Shown here piece by piece: positions 55,342 through 64,000 of a stretch of DNA of 64,000 bases. The number at the start of each line of letters is the position of its first letter. Within the stretch, counting starts at the first letter, position 1. The notes beneath the pieces were generated by a model. That model was not told the DNA's origin and made no database searches. It saw only the letters and a program-made list of their open reading frames with translations. Origin of the DNA: Echinicola jeungdonensis (GTDB lineage: Bacteria > Bacteroidota > Bacteroidia > Cytophagales > Cyclobacteriaceae). The stretch covers positions 2,707,001 to 2,771,000 of the forward strand of contig NZ_JAUFQT010000001.1 in NCBI RefSeq assembly GCF_030409905.1, read 5' to 3'. The position numbers and the translations under genes were made by a program.

Positions 55342-56370
55342 ATGAGCGTAAATACAGAAAAACTTAAAGCGCTTCAGCTCACCATCGATAAGTTGGAAAA
55401 GACTTATGGAAAGGGGACTGTGATGAAGCTGAGTGACAATACCGTACTGGATGTACCCGCAATCTCCACAGGTTCCCTGGGGCTGGATATGGCTTTAGGT
55501 GTTGGAGGGGTGCCCAGAGGTAGGATTATTGAAGTGTATGGACCGGAATCTTCCGGTAAGACGACCTTGGCCATGCATTGTATTGCTGAAGCCCAAAAAT
55601 CCGGTGGATTGGCTGCTTTTATCGATGCAGAACATGCGTTTGACAAAGGATATGCGGAAAAGCTGGGGATCGATACTGAAAACCTGCTTATTTCCCAACC
55701 GGATAATGGAGAGCAAGCCTTGGAAATCGCTGAACACCTGATCCGTTCCGGGGCTATTGATATCATCGTAATTGATTCCGTGGCGGCATTGGTGCCAAAA
55801 GGTGAGCTTGAAGGAGAAATGGGAGATAGCAAAATGGGCCTTCAGGCGAGGTTGATGTCCCAGGCATTGAGGAAGTTAACTGGTGCCATTCATAAGACTG
55901 GATGTTCCTGCATCTTCATTAACCAGCTTAGGGATAAAATCGGTGTGATGTTTGGCAACCCGGAAACCACTACCGGTGGTAATGCCTTGAAATTTTATTC
56001 TTCTGTAAGACTGGATATCCGAAGGATTGGACAGATCAAGGAAAGTGCTGATAATATCTTGGGAAATAGGACCAAAGTAAAAGTGGTTAAAAACAAAGTT
56101 GCTCCTCCATTCAAAGTTGTTGAATTTGACATTATGTATGGCCAGGGAATTTCCAAAGTTGGGGAAATCATTGACTTGGGTGTTGAGTTTGAAATCATTA
56201 AGAAGGCCGGTTCCTGGTTCTCCTATGAAGGCAATAAACTAGGTCAGGGCAGAGATGCTGTGAAAACCCTGATTCAGGATAATCCTGAATTGATGGAGGA
56301 ATTGGAATTGAAAATTAAAGAAAAAGCCGGACTAAGCGGTGTGGTTGAGGAAGAGGTTTCCGAAGACTGA
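55342..56370 (+). CDS. recA: Recombinase RecA
   Basis: 342 residues. Walker A is GPESSGKTT (67-75). Walker B is [11 protein letters not shown], the L1/L2 loops include the segment [23 protein letters not shown], and [11 protein letters not shown] is the RecA signature. The C-terminus is acidic ([10 protein letters not shown]). It catalyses homologous pairing and co-protease activity. I see no LexA-type operator upstream. A terminator follows. Confidence 0.98.
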   Translation: MSVNTEKLKALQLTIDKLEKTYGKGTVMKLSDNTVLDVPAISTGSLGLDMALGVGGVPRGRIIEVYGPESSGKTTLAMHCIAEAQKSGGLAAFIDAEHAFDKGYAEKLGIDTENLLISQPDNGEQALEIAEHLIRSGAIDIIVIDSVAALVPKGELEGEMGDSKMGLQARLMSQALRKLTGAIHKTGCSCIFINQLRDKIGVMFGNPETTTGGNALKFYSSVRLDIRRIGQIKESADNILGNRTKVKVVKNKVAPPFKVVEFDIMYGQGISKVGEIIDLGVEFEIIKKAGSWFSYEGNKLGQGRDAVKTLIQDNPELMEELELKIKEKAGLSGVVEEEVSED

Positions 56371-56394
56371 TTTTCAGAATAGATCAATAAATCA

Positions 56395-56428
56395 AAAGGG
56401 AGGCAATATTGCTTCCCTTTTTTTTAAT
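56395..56428 (+). terminator. Rho-independent terminator after recA
   Basis: AAAAGGGAGGCAA pairs with TTGCTTCCCTTTT (one G-U) and is followed by T residues; 25 bases after the recA stop. Confidence 0.8.
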
Positions 56429-56542
56429 AATGCTTTGGCAACCTGAATTTCCTTAATAAACACTGAAGTACTAATTCGGAAAGGCAAGTGTTAATTCAAA
56501 AATTAGCCAGAGGAAAAGAGGCTAGAATACCTATTACATTTA

Positions 56543-57790
56543 TTAATTGGAGCGGATTGCTTCCACGGGGTCCATTCTTGAGGCAATTCCTGCCGGGATA
56601 AATCCTGAAATTATTCCAATGGATGAGGAAAGAAGCAAGCCTATTATGATGTTTTTTAGGGAAAGGTACACTTCCAAAGCTCCTAAAGGAATAAAGGTAA
56701 GGGCGAAAACCAAGCCGATACCTGCCAAACCACCAATTAAGCTCAAGAAAGTGGCTTCAAATAAAAACTGCAAGAGGATAAAATAATTTTTGGCCCCCAG
56801 GGATTTTTGAATCCCGATAATAGGGGTTCTTTCTTTTACGGAGACAAACATGATGTTGGCTATTCCAAATCCGCCCACCAAAATAGAAAAACCACCGATT
56901 ACTGCCCCTGCAATGCTGATTACATCAAAAATCGACCCAATGGCATTTTGGATGAATTCCGATTTGTTCAAGGCAAAATTATTTTCCTCAGTTGGCTTGA
57001 GGCCTCTTTTTGCCCGTAAAAGGCCCGTCATTTCGTTTTCCAGGGATTCCAAACCTTCATCTGAGTCCAGGCCTTTTGCAGCGATGGTTGGCTCCACTCC
57101 ATTTCTGCCCAGGTAATACATCTTGTTAAAAGACCCATATGGAATCAAGCAGGTATTGTCCTTGGAAGGTAGGTCAAATAATCCTGCTCCTTCTTCTTCC
57201 AAAAGGCCAATTACTACAAAATTTTGCCCTCTGATTTTGATTTTTTGGCCAATGATAGGGGCGGCGGCGGCAAGGGCATTTGAAATTTTTGAACCTATAA
57301 CAGCGACATTCCGGGCAGCTGAGATCTCCATTTCGGTGAAATAGCGGCCTTCAACTACTGGGACATCATATACTTCCTTGTGGTCAAAGATCACCCCTTG
57401 GAGAGTGGCTCCTTCAAATGAACTGCTGCCGCTTTTGAGGGTAGAATTGGAAGATGCTGAAATAGTTATGGCTTCCGCATTTTGAAGCCTTTCCTGTAAA
57501 AACTCATATTCGGAATAGTTGCCTGGTGGTCTCCGAAAATACTTCCACCAGGGATATTCACCAGGCCCGGAAGAGAAGGGAAAACGGTCCACCCTGAGGA
57601 CATTGGTTCCTAAAAAGGTGAAACTAGACTTGATGTTTCTTTCCAGTGAATCCACTAATGTGAAAACTGCAATGATGGCAAAAATGCCGATGGTAACCCC
57701 TAATAGGGAAAGTATGGTTCTTGTCAGGTTAGCTCTCAAAGCCTGCCATGCAAATCGAAAACTTTCCCAAATAAGCCTAAAAATGATCAC
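56543..57790 (-). CDS. MacB/FtsX-type ABC transporter permease
   Basis: 415 residues. One N-terminal membrane helix (about 22-45, LSLLGVTIGIFAIIAVFTLV) is followed by a periplasmic MacB_PCD domain (about 50-285) and three membrane helices in the C-terminal FtsX domain (GFGIANIMFVSVKERTPIIGI...). The family forms mechanotransmission exporters with an ABC ATPase, absent nearby. It is divergent from queA with a shared promoter region containing a palindrome. Confidence 0.92.
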   Translation of the reverse strand: MIIFRLIWESFRFAWQALRANLTRTILSLLGVTIGIFAIIAVFTLVDSLERNIKSSFTFLGTNVLRVDRFPFSSGPGEYPWWKYFRRPPGNYSEYEFLQERLQNAEAITISASSNSTLKSGSSSFEGATLQGVIFDHKEVYDVPVVEGRYFTEMEISAARNVAVIGSKISNALAAAAPIIGQKIKIRGQNFVVIGLLEEEGAGLFDLPSKDNTCLIPYGSFNKMYYLGRNGVEPTIAAKGLDSDEGLESLENEMTGLLRAKRGLKPTEENNFALNKSEFIQNAIGSIFDVISIAGAVIGGFSILVGGFGIANIMFVSVKERTPIIGIQKSLGAKNYFILLQFLFEATFLSLIGGLAGIGLVFALTFIPLGALEVYLSLKNIIIGLLLSSSIGIISGFIPAGIASRMDPVEAIRSN

Positions 57791-57820
57791 CTATTAATTA
57801 TGTTTGAAACTATTTGTTAA

Positions 57821-57840
57821 TATAGGTAGTTTTACCTATA
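57821..57840. promoter_or_regulatory. Operator-like inverted repeat between the permease gene and queA
   Basis: TATAGGTA (57821-57828) and TACCTATA (57833-57840) form a perfect eight-base inverted repeat spaced by GTTT. It sits just upstream of the queA -7 element and 31 bases before the permease start, a good position to act on either promoter. Confidence 0.45.
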
Positions 57841-57848
57841 ATTCTTAT

Positions 57849-57856
57849 TATCTTTG
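57849..57856 (+). promoter_or_regulatory. -7 promoter element of queA
   Basis: TATCTTTG matches TAnnTTTG exactly, 60 bases before the queA ATG. The -33 TTTG is not at the expected spacing; the palindrome occupies that place. Confidence 0.5.
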
Positions 57857-57916
57857 CAGTTTTTACGAGCGTATCGTAAAATCAAAATATTCAACGCGTT
57901 TATCTCAAAAACATTT

Positions 57917-58966
57917 ATGAAATTATCCGATTTCAAATTCGAGGTTCCAAAAAAATTAATTTCCTTATATCCATCCGATAATAGAGACGAGTCTCGATTA
58001 ATGGTAGTCCACAAGGATACCGGTAAAATTGAGCACAGAATATTTAAGGATATCATTGAATATTTTGACGAAGGGGATGTGTTTGTAACCAATAACACTA
58101 AAGTTTTTCCAGCCAGGTTATATGGCAATAAAGAAAAGACTGGAGCAAAAATAGAAGTATTCCTGTTAAGAGAATTAAACCGGGAATTACGACTTTGGGA
58201 TGTGTTGGTTGATCCTGCCAGAAAGATACGGGTAGGTAACAAGCTTTATTTTGGGGATAGTGATTTAGTGGCAGAAGTTATTGACAATACTACTTCCCGA
58301 GGCCGAACCATCCGTTTTCTTTTTGATGGTACTGATGAGGAATTTTACAAAACCATTGATGCATTAGGGGAAACTCCGATACTTAAAGAATTCATCGAAA
58401 GAAAAGTTGAAGAGGAAGACCGTGAGCGTTATCAAACCATTTATGCAGAACATGTAGGGGCTGTGGCTGCACCTACTGCAGGTCTGCACTTTACTCCTCA
58501 TTTATTGAAAAGGTTGGAAATCAAAGGGGTGGAAGTAAGCCCGATTACACTTCATATTGGTCTGGGAACCTTTAGACAGGTGGATGTAGAGGACCTGACC
58601 AAGCATAAGATGGACTCTGAAAACTATGATATTCCACAGCCTACTGTTGATTTGGTTAATGAAGCTCTGGAGGAAAAGAAAAGAGTAGTAGCAGTAGGCA
58701 CTACATCCTTAAAAACTATCGAATCTTCAGTAACGGCTAGCAATAGGTTAAAAGCATCCAGTGGTTGGACTGATAAGTTTATTATTCCGCCTTATGATTT
58801 TAAAATTGCCAATGCTTTGATTACCAATTTCCACATGCCCGAAAGTACGCTATTGATGACTACTGCAGCATTTGGAGGATATGATCTGATTATGAAAGCT
58901 TACCAGGAAGCAGTCAAAGAAGGTTACAGGTTCTTCTCCTATGGAGATGCCATGCTGATAATATAA
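57917..58966 (+). CDS. queA: S-adenosylmethionine:tRNA ribosyltransferase-isomerase
   Basis: 349 residues from ATG 57917 ([21 protein letters not shown]). The 21 codons before it belong to an open but unlikely extension. Family motifs are [45 protein letters not shown] and the C-terminal [23 protein letters not shown]. It makes epoxyqueuosine in tRNA from preQ1. A UUCG-capped terminator follows. Confidence 0.96.
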   Translation: MKLSDFKFEVPKKLISLYPSDNRDESRLMVVHKDTGKIEHRIFKDIIEYFDEGDVFVTNNTKVFPARLYGNKEKTGAKIEVFLLRELNRELRLWDVLVDPARKIRVGNKLYFGDSDLVAEVIDNTTSRGRTIRFLFDGTDEEFYKTIDALGETPILKEFIERKVEEEDRERYQTIYAEHVGAVAAPTAGLHFTPHLLKRLEIKGVEVSPITLHIGLGTFRQVDVEDLTKHKMDSENYDIPQPTVDLVNEALEEKKRVVAVGTTSLKTIESSVTASNRLKASSGWTDKFIIPPYDFKIANALITNFHMPESTLLMTTAAFGGYDLIMKAYQEAVKEGYRFFSYGDAMLII

Positions 58967-58973
58967 AATTTTG

Positions 58974-59000
58974 AAAGGCTCTTCGGAGCCTTTTTTATTT
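58974..59000 (+). terminator. Rho-independent terminator after queA
   Basis: An eight-base perfect stem (58974-58981 with 58986-58993) is closed by a TTCG tetraloop and followed by T runs; eight bases after the queA stop. Confidence 0.9.
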
Positions 59001-59058
59001 TTTTTAATATTTCATCTAATCATAATGTGGAATAAACGGGCTATTCTGCCTGGTTAGT

Positions 59059-59066
59059 TACATTTG
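59059..59066 (+). promoter_or_regulatory. -7 promoter element of ispD
   Basis: TACATTTG matches TAnnTTTG, 23 bases before the ispD ATG and downstream of the queA terminator. No matching -33 element was found. Confidence 0.4.
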
Positions 59067-59088
59067 TGCCTTAATATTTGTGAGTTTT

Positions 59089-59796
59089 ATGAATAAAGCA
59101 GCGATAATTGTTGCGGGAGGCAAAGGATCCAGAATGGGGGGCTCCATTCCCAAGCAATATTTGGAAATCGGTGGAAAGCCCATTTTAATGCATACTTTGG
59201 AAGCATTTTTCAATTATGACCCTAATCTTACTTTGGTATTGGTCCTTCCAGAAGTGGATTTTCCTTTTTGGAAGGAATTGTGTAAGAAATTTTCCTTCGA
59301 TATTCCCCATGAAATGGTCGTTGGAGGTAAATCCAGGTTTCAGTCAGTGAAGCACGGTTTGGATTATTTGGATTGGGAAGATGGCTTAGTGGCCATACAT
59401 GATGGGGTTAGGCCTTTTGTTAGCCAGGAAGTGATTTCCAATGGTTTTGAGGAAGCGCTTCACTCAGGAAGTGCCATAGCAGTGGTTCCCCTTAAAGATT
59501 CTATCAGGAAATTAACCGATGATGACCGTTCTTTTTATCAGGAAAGAGAATATTTCAGGTTGGTACAAACCCCACAGACTTTTGACTTGAAGCGCATTAA
59601 AAAAGCTTTTGATGTAACCGAATTGCGCCACTTTACTGATGATGCTACGGTGTTTGAGCATCAGGGCTGGCAAGTAAGCCTCATTGCAGGTAATCCAGAA
59701 AACATCAAAATCACTACTCCGGAGGACATGGAGTATGCTTCATTTTTAATTCAAAAAAAGAAAGACAAATATAATTTCCCAAGATTCAAGGGGTGA
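59089..59796 (+). CDS. ispD: 2-C-methyl-D-erythritol 4-phosphate cytidylyltransferase
   Basis: 235 residues from ATG 59089; a GTG three codons earlier is also possible. The nucleotide-binding motif is AIIVAGGKGSRMGGSIPKQY (residues 4-23). Later motifs are VAIHDGVRPFVS, VPLKDSIRK, LVQTPQTFDL and FTDDATVFE. IspD couples MEP to CTP in the non-mevalonate isoprenoid pathway, so the organism uses the MEP route. Confidence 0.95.
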   Translation: MNKAAIIVAGGKGSRMGGSIPKQYLEIGGKPILMHTLEAFFNYDPNLTLVLVLPEVDFPFWKELCKKFSFDIPHEMVVGGKSRFQSVKHGLDYLDWEDGLVAIHDGVRPFVSQEVISNGFEEALHSGSAIAVVPLKDSIRKLTDDDRSFYQEREYFRLVQTPQTFDLKRIKKAFDVTELRHFTDDATVFEHQGWQVSLIAGNPENIKITTPEDMEYASFLIQKKKDKYNFPRFKG

Positions 59797-59833
59797 TAGG
59801 AACAAAGGGTATTGGAAATGGGAGATAAAACAC

Positions 59834-59860
59834 AAAAAGCCCTAAACATAGGGCTTTTTG
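59834..59860. terminator. Bidirectional terminator between ispD and the DUF2795 gene
   Basis: An 11-base perfect stem (59834-59844 with 59849-59859) has AAAAA and TTTTT ends, working for both convergent genes. Confidence 0.85.
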
Positions 59861-60082
59861 TTAATATTCGTCTTCGTTAAAGAAGAAATCATCTTTTGTT
59901 GGGTAATCAGGCCAGATTTCTTCAATGTTTTCATAAGGTTCTCCATCGTCTTCCAACTCCTGAAGGTTCTCGACTACTTCAAGAGGAGCTCCAGAACGAA
60001 TAGCATAATCGATTAATTCATCTTTTGTTGCTGGCCACGGAGCATCTTCCAAATAAGATGCAAGTTCTAATGTCCAATACAT
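59861..60082 (-). CDS. DUF2795 small acidic protein
   Basis: 73 residues. The DUF2795 domain begins MYWTLELASYLEDAPWPATKDELIDYAIRS-like with the WPATKDELIDYA motif; the C-terminus is acidic (KDDFFFNEDEY). The family is common in Bacteroidota. The function is unknown. A TAnnTTTG element (60123-60130, minus strand) lies 40 bases upstream. Confidence 0.85.
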   Translation of the reverse strand: MYWTLELASYLEDAPWPATKDELIDYAIRSGAPLEVVENLQELEDDGEPYENIEEIWPDYPTKDDFFFNEDEY

Positions 60083-60122
60083 AGTCTCAATATTTTAGTT
60101 TATTCCGTATTGCACGGGGATG

Positions 60123-60130
60123 CAAAAATA
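60123..60130 (-). promoter_or_regulatory. -7 promoter element of the DUF2795 gene
   Basis: TATTTTTG on the minus strand matches TAnnTTTG; the start codon is 40 bases away. The -33 element is not clear. Confidence 0.35.
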
Positions 60131-60162
60131 TAAATACTTTTATTTTTTAAAACTCAAACTGA

Positions 60163-61410
60163 CTAATTGTTTGAAAGTTCCTTTAATATATGATTTTTTA
60201 CATCCAATTTCCTTTTAAACGCACTTAATTTTCTATGAAGCATTACTTCAAAATCCCCTTCATTAGACCGGAATTTTTCAGCATTTTCCTTTACTGTATC
60301 AAGCTCTTTTTGGTCTCTTCCAATTAAATCCTTTATAATGTTGATTTTAATCTGATTTTGTTCTTTTGGATCCTTTTCACGGAAGTCCTGGAATTTTGAA
60401 TTAGCTAATTTGTCCAGAAAGGACTTTTCAAATACCACATCTGCAAAAAAGACGAATGTGCGTGAATATAGTTTCGCTTCCCGCGGTTTTTTGGGCGGAA
60501 GGGACTTCCATTCACTTTGGAGTTTTTTTGCTTTGGAGATTTTTTCTGGAGACATCGGGCCTCTGGATAGGGATTTCATTTCCTCAGCGAGCTTCTCCGA
60601 TTTTTTGACTATTTCAAAAGGTTTTAGCCTTGGCTTTGACTGTAAAGTCCTTTTGTAGCGACTGAAAATTCTATTGTTCAGCTTTGAAAATTCATCCCAG
60701 AGGGGTTGACGCCTTTCGGCTGGGACTTTTCCGGACTCTTTCCACTGTTTCTGGATTTTTTTGCTTATTTCAAAGGCTTTTTTGGCATCATCCATTGCAA
60801 AGGCCTCCCTAGCTTGGACCACCAAGGCTTCATAAACTTTAATGTTTTCTTCTGCCTGTAGGGCAAGGCCTTCAAAATAGTTTTTACGGTTTTCAAAGAA
60901 GGTATCCACTGCATCTTTGAACTTGGCTTCTATTTCTTCTTCGATTTCCTTTTCTACCGGGCCTGTTTTGATCCAGCGTTGCTTGAGTTCCTTGAAGGCT
61001 TCTGAAGTTTCTTTCCAGTCAGTTTCGTTTTTTAATGCTTCAGCTTCCAGGATCAGGCCTTTCTTTATTTCCAGATTTCTGTCTCTGTTGGCCTGGATGA
61101 TTTCTGAAAGATAATCCTCAAGCTGGTCCAGCTCCTTGATTAAGGGTACAAAGTCACCCAATGCATCATATTGCATCAGGGATTTTCTCAGGTGGATCAG
61201 TTTCATTAGGAAAGAACCTTTGTTTTGGTTTTCCTCAATGTCCTTTTTGAGATCTTCTACCTTTTTCTTCACCATCTCAAAACGGTCTTCAAAATATTTG
61301 ATGGTAGAGGCTTCGTTTTCTTTAACTTCTCCGATGACCCTGTCTTCCTGATCTAAAAATCCTTTTAAATAAACTTTGTTGTCTTTAATGTATCCGTATG
61401 GATGCTCCAT
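60163..61410 (-). CDS. DUF349 coiled-coil protein
   Basis: 415 residues, highly charged and almost all helical. DUF349 repeats are recognised by WKETSEAFKELKQRWIKTGPV and later QWKESGKVPAERRQPLWDEF and EWKSLPPKKPREA. The family is widespread in Bacteroidota and occurs in E. coli RppH-regulator-like or YfeK-type contexts only loosely; the function is unknown. It starts at MEHPYGYI and diverges from ettA. Confidence 0.88.
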   Translation of the reverse strand: MEHPYGYIKDNKVYLKGFLDQEDRVIGEVKENEASTIKYFEDRFEMVKKKVEDLKKDIEENQNKGSFLMKLIHLRKSLMQYDALGDFVPLIKELDQLEDYLSEIIQANRDRNLEIKKGLILEAEALKNETDWKETSEAFKELKQRWIKTGPVEKEIEEEIEAKFKDAVDTFFENRKNYFEGLALQAEENIKVYEALVVQAREAFAMDDAKKAFEISKKIQKQWKESGKVPAERRQPLWDEFSKLNNRIFSRYKRTLQSKPRLKPFEIVKKSEKLAEEMKSLSRGPMSPEKISKAKKLQSEWKSLPPKKPREAKLYSRTFVFFADVVFEKSFLDKLANSKFQDFREKDPKEQNQIKINIIKDLIGRDQKELDTVKENAEKFRSNEGDFEVMLHRKLSAFKRKLDVKNHILKELSNN

Positions 61411-61551
61411 CTTCGATATTGATAGGTTGGTGGTTAGTCCGCTATTCTTGTTTTCTGCAAATTAATTAATTAAGATGCATTTATCCTAAGAAAGGTGATT
61501 TTTTGCCATCTTTGTTTTTTCATGTAAAACCAGAAGGTAAAGTTAATATTT

Positions 61552-63231
61552 ATGAGTGACGAGAAGATCATATTTTCCATGTCCGGGGTCTCTAAAGTGT
61601 ACCCTCCGCAAAAGAAAGTATTGAAAGATATTTATTTGTCTTTTTTTTATGGGGCCAAGATTGGTGTCCTAGGACTCAATGGGTCAGGTAAAAGTTCCTT
61701 GCTACGGATTATTGCCGGCATGGATAAGGAATACCTGGGCGAAGTGGTCTGGTCTCCCGGGTATTCTGTGGGTATGTTGGAGCAGGAGCCAAAATTGGAT
61801 CTTGAAAAAACAGTAAAGGAAATTGTAGAAGAGGCAGTAGCCGATACCAAAGCCCTTTTGAAAGAATTCGAAGAAATCAATGAGAAGTTTATGGACCCTG
61901 CCGTCATGGAGGATCCGGATGCCATGAACAAACTGATTGAAAAACAGGGTGAAGTTCAGGAAAAGTTGGATGCCGCCAATGCATGGGAACTGGACGTGGT
62001 GTTAAATAAAGCCATGGATGCCCTAAATCTTCCTCCCAGTGATGCCAATGTTGGGAATTTATCCGGAGGAGAGAAAAGGAGGGTTGCCCTTTGCCGATTA
62101 TTGCTTCAAGAGCCTGATGTGCTTTTGCTGGATGAACCTACCAACCATTTGGACGCGGAGTCCGTACTTTGGCTGGAGCAGCATTTGCAACAATATAAAG
62201 GAACAGTGATTGCCGTTACCCACGACAGATATTTCCTGGATAATGTTGCAGGGTGGATCCTGGAACTGGACAGGGGAGAAGGTATCCCTTGGAAGGGAAA
62301 TTACACCAGTTGGCTGGAACAAAAGCAAAAACGATTGCAGCAGGAAGAAAAGACAGAATCCAAACGGCAAAAAACCCTGGAAAGGGAATTGGATTGGATC
62401 CGGATGACCCCTAAAGCTAAGCAAGCCAAAGGTAAGGCAAGGTTGAATGCATATGAAAAATTGGTGGGAGAGGAAGCCAAAGAAAAAGAAGCCAAATTAG
62501 AATTATATATTCCCCCAGGTCCACGGTTGGGAAACAAAGTCATTGAAGTAAATGGGGTGTCCAAAGCCTATGGTGACAAATTATTGTTTGAAGACCTTTC
62601 CTTTTCCCTGCCACAAGGGGGGATTGTTGGAGTGATTGGTCCCAATGGGGCAGGGAAAACAACTTTGTTCGAACTCATTACCCAAAAGGAAAAACCTGAC
62701 GATGGCAATTTTGAAGTGGGGGAAACGGTGAAATTAGCCTATGTGGATCAGGAACATAATCACCTGGATCCTGATAAGTCTGTTTATCAAACTATTTCTG
62801 AGGGGAACGAATTGATCAAACTAGGTAATAAAGAGGTTAATGCCCGTGCTTATGTCAGCAAGTTTAATTTCTCCGGGGCTGACCAGGAAAAAAAAGTGGG
62901 GGTGCTTTCCGGTGGGGAAAGGAACCGCGTTCACCTGGCCTTGACACTGAAAGAAAATGGGAATTTGCTGCTCTTGGACGAACCTACCAACGATTTGGAT
63001 GTAAATACCCTTAGGTCCCTGGAGGAAGCCCTGGAAAATTTCGGTGGCTGTGCCGTTATTATTTCCCACGACAGATGGTTCTTGGATAGGATTTGTACCC
63101 ATATCTTAGCTTTTGAAGGGGATTCCCAAGTATATTGGTTTGAAGGGAATTTCTCTGAATATGAGGAAAATAAGAAAAAGAGATTGGGTGATGTTACCCC
63201 AAGAAGGTTGAAGTATAAGAAGTTGAAATAG
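61552..63231 (+). CDS. ettA: Energy-dependent translational throttle protein EttA (ABC-F)
   Basis: 559 residues with two ABC domains. First: GLNGSGKSSLL, LSGGEKRRVALCRLL, VLLLDEPTNHLD. Second: GPNGAGKTTLF, LSGGERNRVHLAL, LLLLDEPTNDLD. The arm insertion in domain 1 (EFEEINEKFMDPAVMEDPDAM region) and the P-site-tRNA-interaction linker (KRLQQEEKTESKRQKTLERE) mark EttA. It binds the ribosome E site and gates elongation according to ATP/ADP. It is cytoplasmic. Confidence 0.96.
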   Translation: MSDEKIIFSMSGVSKVYPPQKKVLKDIYLSFFYGAKIGVLGLNGSGKSSLLRIIAGMDKEYLGEVVWSPGYSVGMLEQEPKLDLEKTVKEIVEEAVADTKALLKEFEEINEKFMDPAVMEDPDAMNKLIEKQGEVQEKLDAANAWELDVVLNKAMDALNLPPSDANVGNLSGGEKRRVALCRLLLQEPDVLLLDEPTNHLDAESVLWLEQHLQQYKGTVIAVTHDRYFLDNVAGWILELDRGEGIPWKGNYTSWLEQKQKRLQQEEKTESKRQKTLERELDWIRMTPKAKQAKGKARLNAYEKLVGEEAKEKEAKLELYIPPGPRLGNKVIEVNGVSKAYGDKLLFEDLSFSLPQGGIVGVIGPNGAGKTTLFELITQKEKPDDGNFEVGETVKLAYVDQEHNHLDPDKSVYQTISEGNELIKLGNKEVNARAYVSKFNFSGADQEKKVGVLSGGERNRVHLALTLKENGNLLLLDEPTNDLDVNTLRSLEEALENFGGCAVIISHDRWFLDRICTHILAFEGDSQVYWFEGNFSEYEENKKKRLGDVTPRRLKYKKLK

Positions 63232-63264
63232 GATCTAACAGTGATTTCGGTTTCCTAAATAAGT

Positions 63265-63310
63265 AACCCCCTATCTATTTGTAAGAATAATAGGTATGGG
63301 GTTCTTTTTT
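63265..63310 (+). terminator. Rho-independent terminator after ettA
   Basis: AACCCC-(C)-TATCTATT pairs with AATAGGTA-TGGGGTT with small bulges, followed by a T run; it lies about 34 bases after the ettA stop. Confidence 0.7.
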
Positions 63311-63356
63311 TGATTACTTTTGGCGGAAATTTGGAAATTACGATAATCAAGTAAAT

Positions 63357-64000
63357 ATGATCAGGCAAATTTTGTTAGCCCCAGGTGCAGACGAATTGAC
63401 CTATGAGATCAGGGGAATTGTCAAAAAGGCAAAATTGATCGAAAAATTAGGCAAGGAGATTACCTGGGAGAATATTGGGGACCCAATTCAGAAAAACAAT
63501 AGGATTCCCTCCTGGATGAAGGACATCGTTACTGAATTGGTTCAGGACGACAAGACTTATGGGTATGCTGATTCCAAAGGAATGTTGAAAACCAGGGAGT
63601 TTTTGGCTGACTTAAATAATAAGCGGAATGGTGTGAAAATCACTGCTGAGGATATCTTGTTTTTTAATGGCTTAGGGGATGCGATTGCCAGACTCTATCA
63701 GTTTTTGATTCCTACAGCAAGGATCATTGGGCCCTCTCCGGCATATTCTACTCATAGTTCTGCAGAGGCTGCCCATGCAAACACTTTTCCAATTACCTAT
63801 AAATTGGACCCGGCCAACAATTGGTACCCGGATATGGATGATTTGTATAATAAGGTGAAATATAATCCAAATATTGTAGGGCTATTGATTATCAATCCGG
63901 ACAACCCAACTGGAATGGTGTATCCGCGGGAGGTAATGGAGCAATTTGTTTCCATTGCAAGAGAATTTAATTTGTTGATCATTGCTGATGAGATTTATCA
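63357..64000 (+). CDS. Class I/II pyridoxal-phosphate aminotransferase (partial, C-terminus outside window)
   Basis: At least 214 residues open to the right edge. The fold type I pattern is clear: YGYADSKGMLKTREFLADL, ILFFNGLGDAIARLYQFL, the substrate-side GPSPAYSTHSS, and IINPDNPTGMVYPREVMEQF with the conserved Asn and Pro. The end reaches IIADEIY, whose Asp and Tyr contact PLP. The catalytic Lys lies beyond the window. It is probably an aspartate/alanine-type aminotransferase. Confidence 0.9.
   Translation, partial: MIRQILLAPGADELTYEIRGIVKKAKLIEKLGKEITWENIGDPIQKNNRIPSWMKDIVTELVQDDKTYGYADSKGMLKTREFLADLNNKRNGVKITAEDILFFNGLGDAIARLYQFLIPTARIIGPSPAYSTHSSAEAAHANTFPITYKLDPANNWYPDMDDLYNKVKYNPNIVGLLIINPDNPTGMVYPREVMEQFVSIAREFNLLIIADEIY

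Noticed and set aside
1..64000. CRISPR arrays, tRNA or rRNA genes, insertion sequences, prophage
   Set aside because: No regularly spaced repeats, cloverleaf-like segments, rRNA-like stretches, transposase or phage genes were recognised by eye; a tRNA scan would settle the tRNA question.

Overview
The window reads as chromosomal DNA of a Bacteroidota bacterium, most likely order Cytophagales and close to Cyclobacteriaceae. This rests on family content, not on a database search. Lineage markers are an LpxC-FabZ fusion, the type IX secretion regulator PorX with its PglZ domain, the gene order rplM-rpsI-rpsB-tsf, many lineage-typical families (DUF1573, DUF3078, DUF3108, DUF4296, DUF349, DUF2795), few Shine-Dalgarno sequences, and several promoters with the Bacteroidota -7 element TAnnTTTG. 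The DNA is AT-leaning and gene-dense. I see no rRNA, tRNA, CRISPR array, prophage or insertion sequence.

Layout. Positions 1-6300 hold a partial membrane protein, a Nudix hydrolase divergent from a RecD-like helicase, a DUF1573 protein, a cNMP/CBS/DUF294 protein and a HAD phosphatase. Positions 6400-10560 hold a leftward run of SGNH hydrolase, LD-carboxypeptidase, PBP4-type carboxypeptidase, DUF423 and YggS, largely peptidoglycan turnover. At 10561-11325 lies a decayed stretch with a GH3-like pseudogene. Positions 11326-14135 hold a shortened Bat-type operon (DUF58, membrane protein, BatA). DUF4296 and MutS2 follow, then two small secreted proteins. Positions 18242-23380 are a lipid A operon (HD hydrolase, lpxD, lpxC-fabZ, lpxA, ABC ATPase), divergent from porX-tsaE-ald.

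Positions 26649-32397 are the most unusual part. A lone response regulator diverges from four overlapping genes: a ThiF/E1-like protein, a GNAT-like protein with features reminiscent of autoinducer synthases, a 7TM histidine kinase and a receiver-kinase hybrid. This could be a small-molecule signalling locus. After it come a SIMPL protein, pyrophosphatase and a porin. Positions 35331-40676 carry a glycan initiation set (WecA/MraY-type transferase, DegT aminotransferase, PglC-type transferase, PglF/CapD-type dehydratase).

From 40817 on the genes are mostly housekeeping. dnaX is split by a run of ten A residues and appears to make gamma and tau by a -1 frameshift. It is followed by a DUF3078 protein, a LysM transglycosylase, an O-methyltransferase, an M16 peptidase, PepP, the ribosomal/EF-Ts cluster, an RluA synthase, a PhoR/PhoB-like pair, DUF3108, recA, a MacB-like permease, queA, ispD, DUF2795, DUF349, ettA and a partial aminotransferase cut by the window end.
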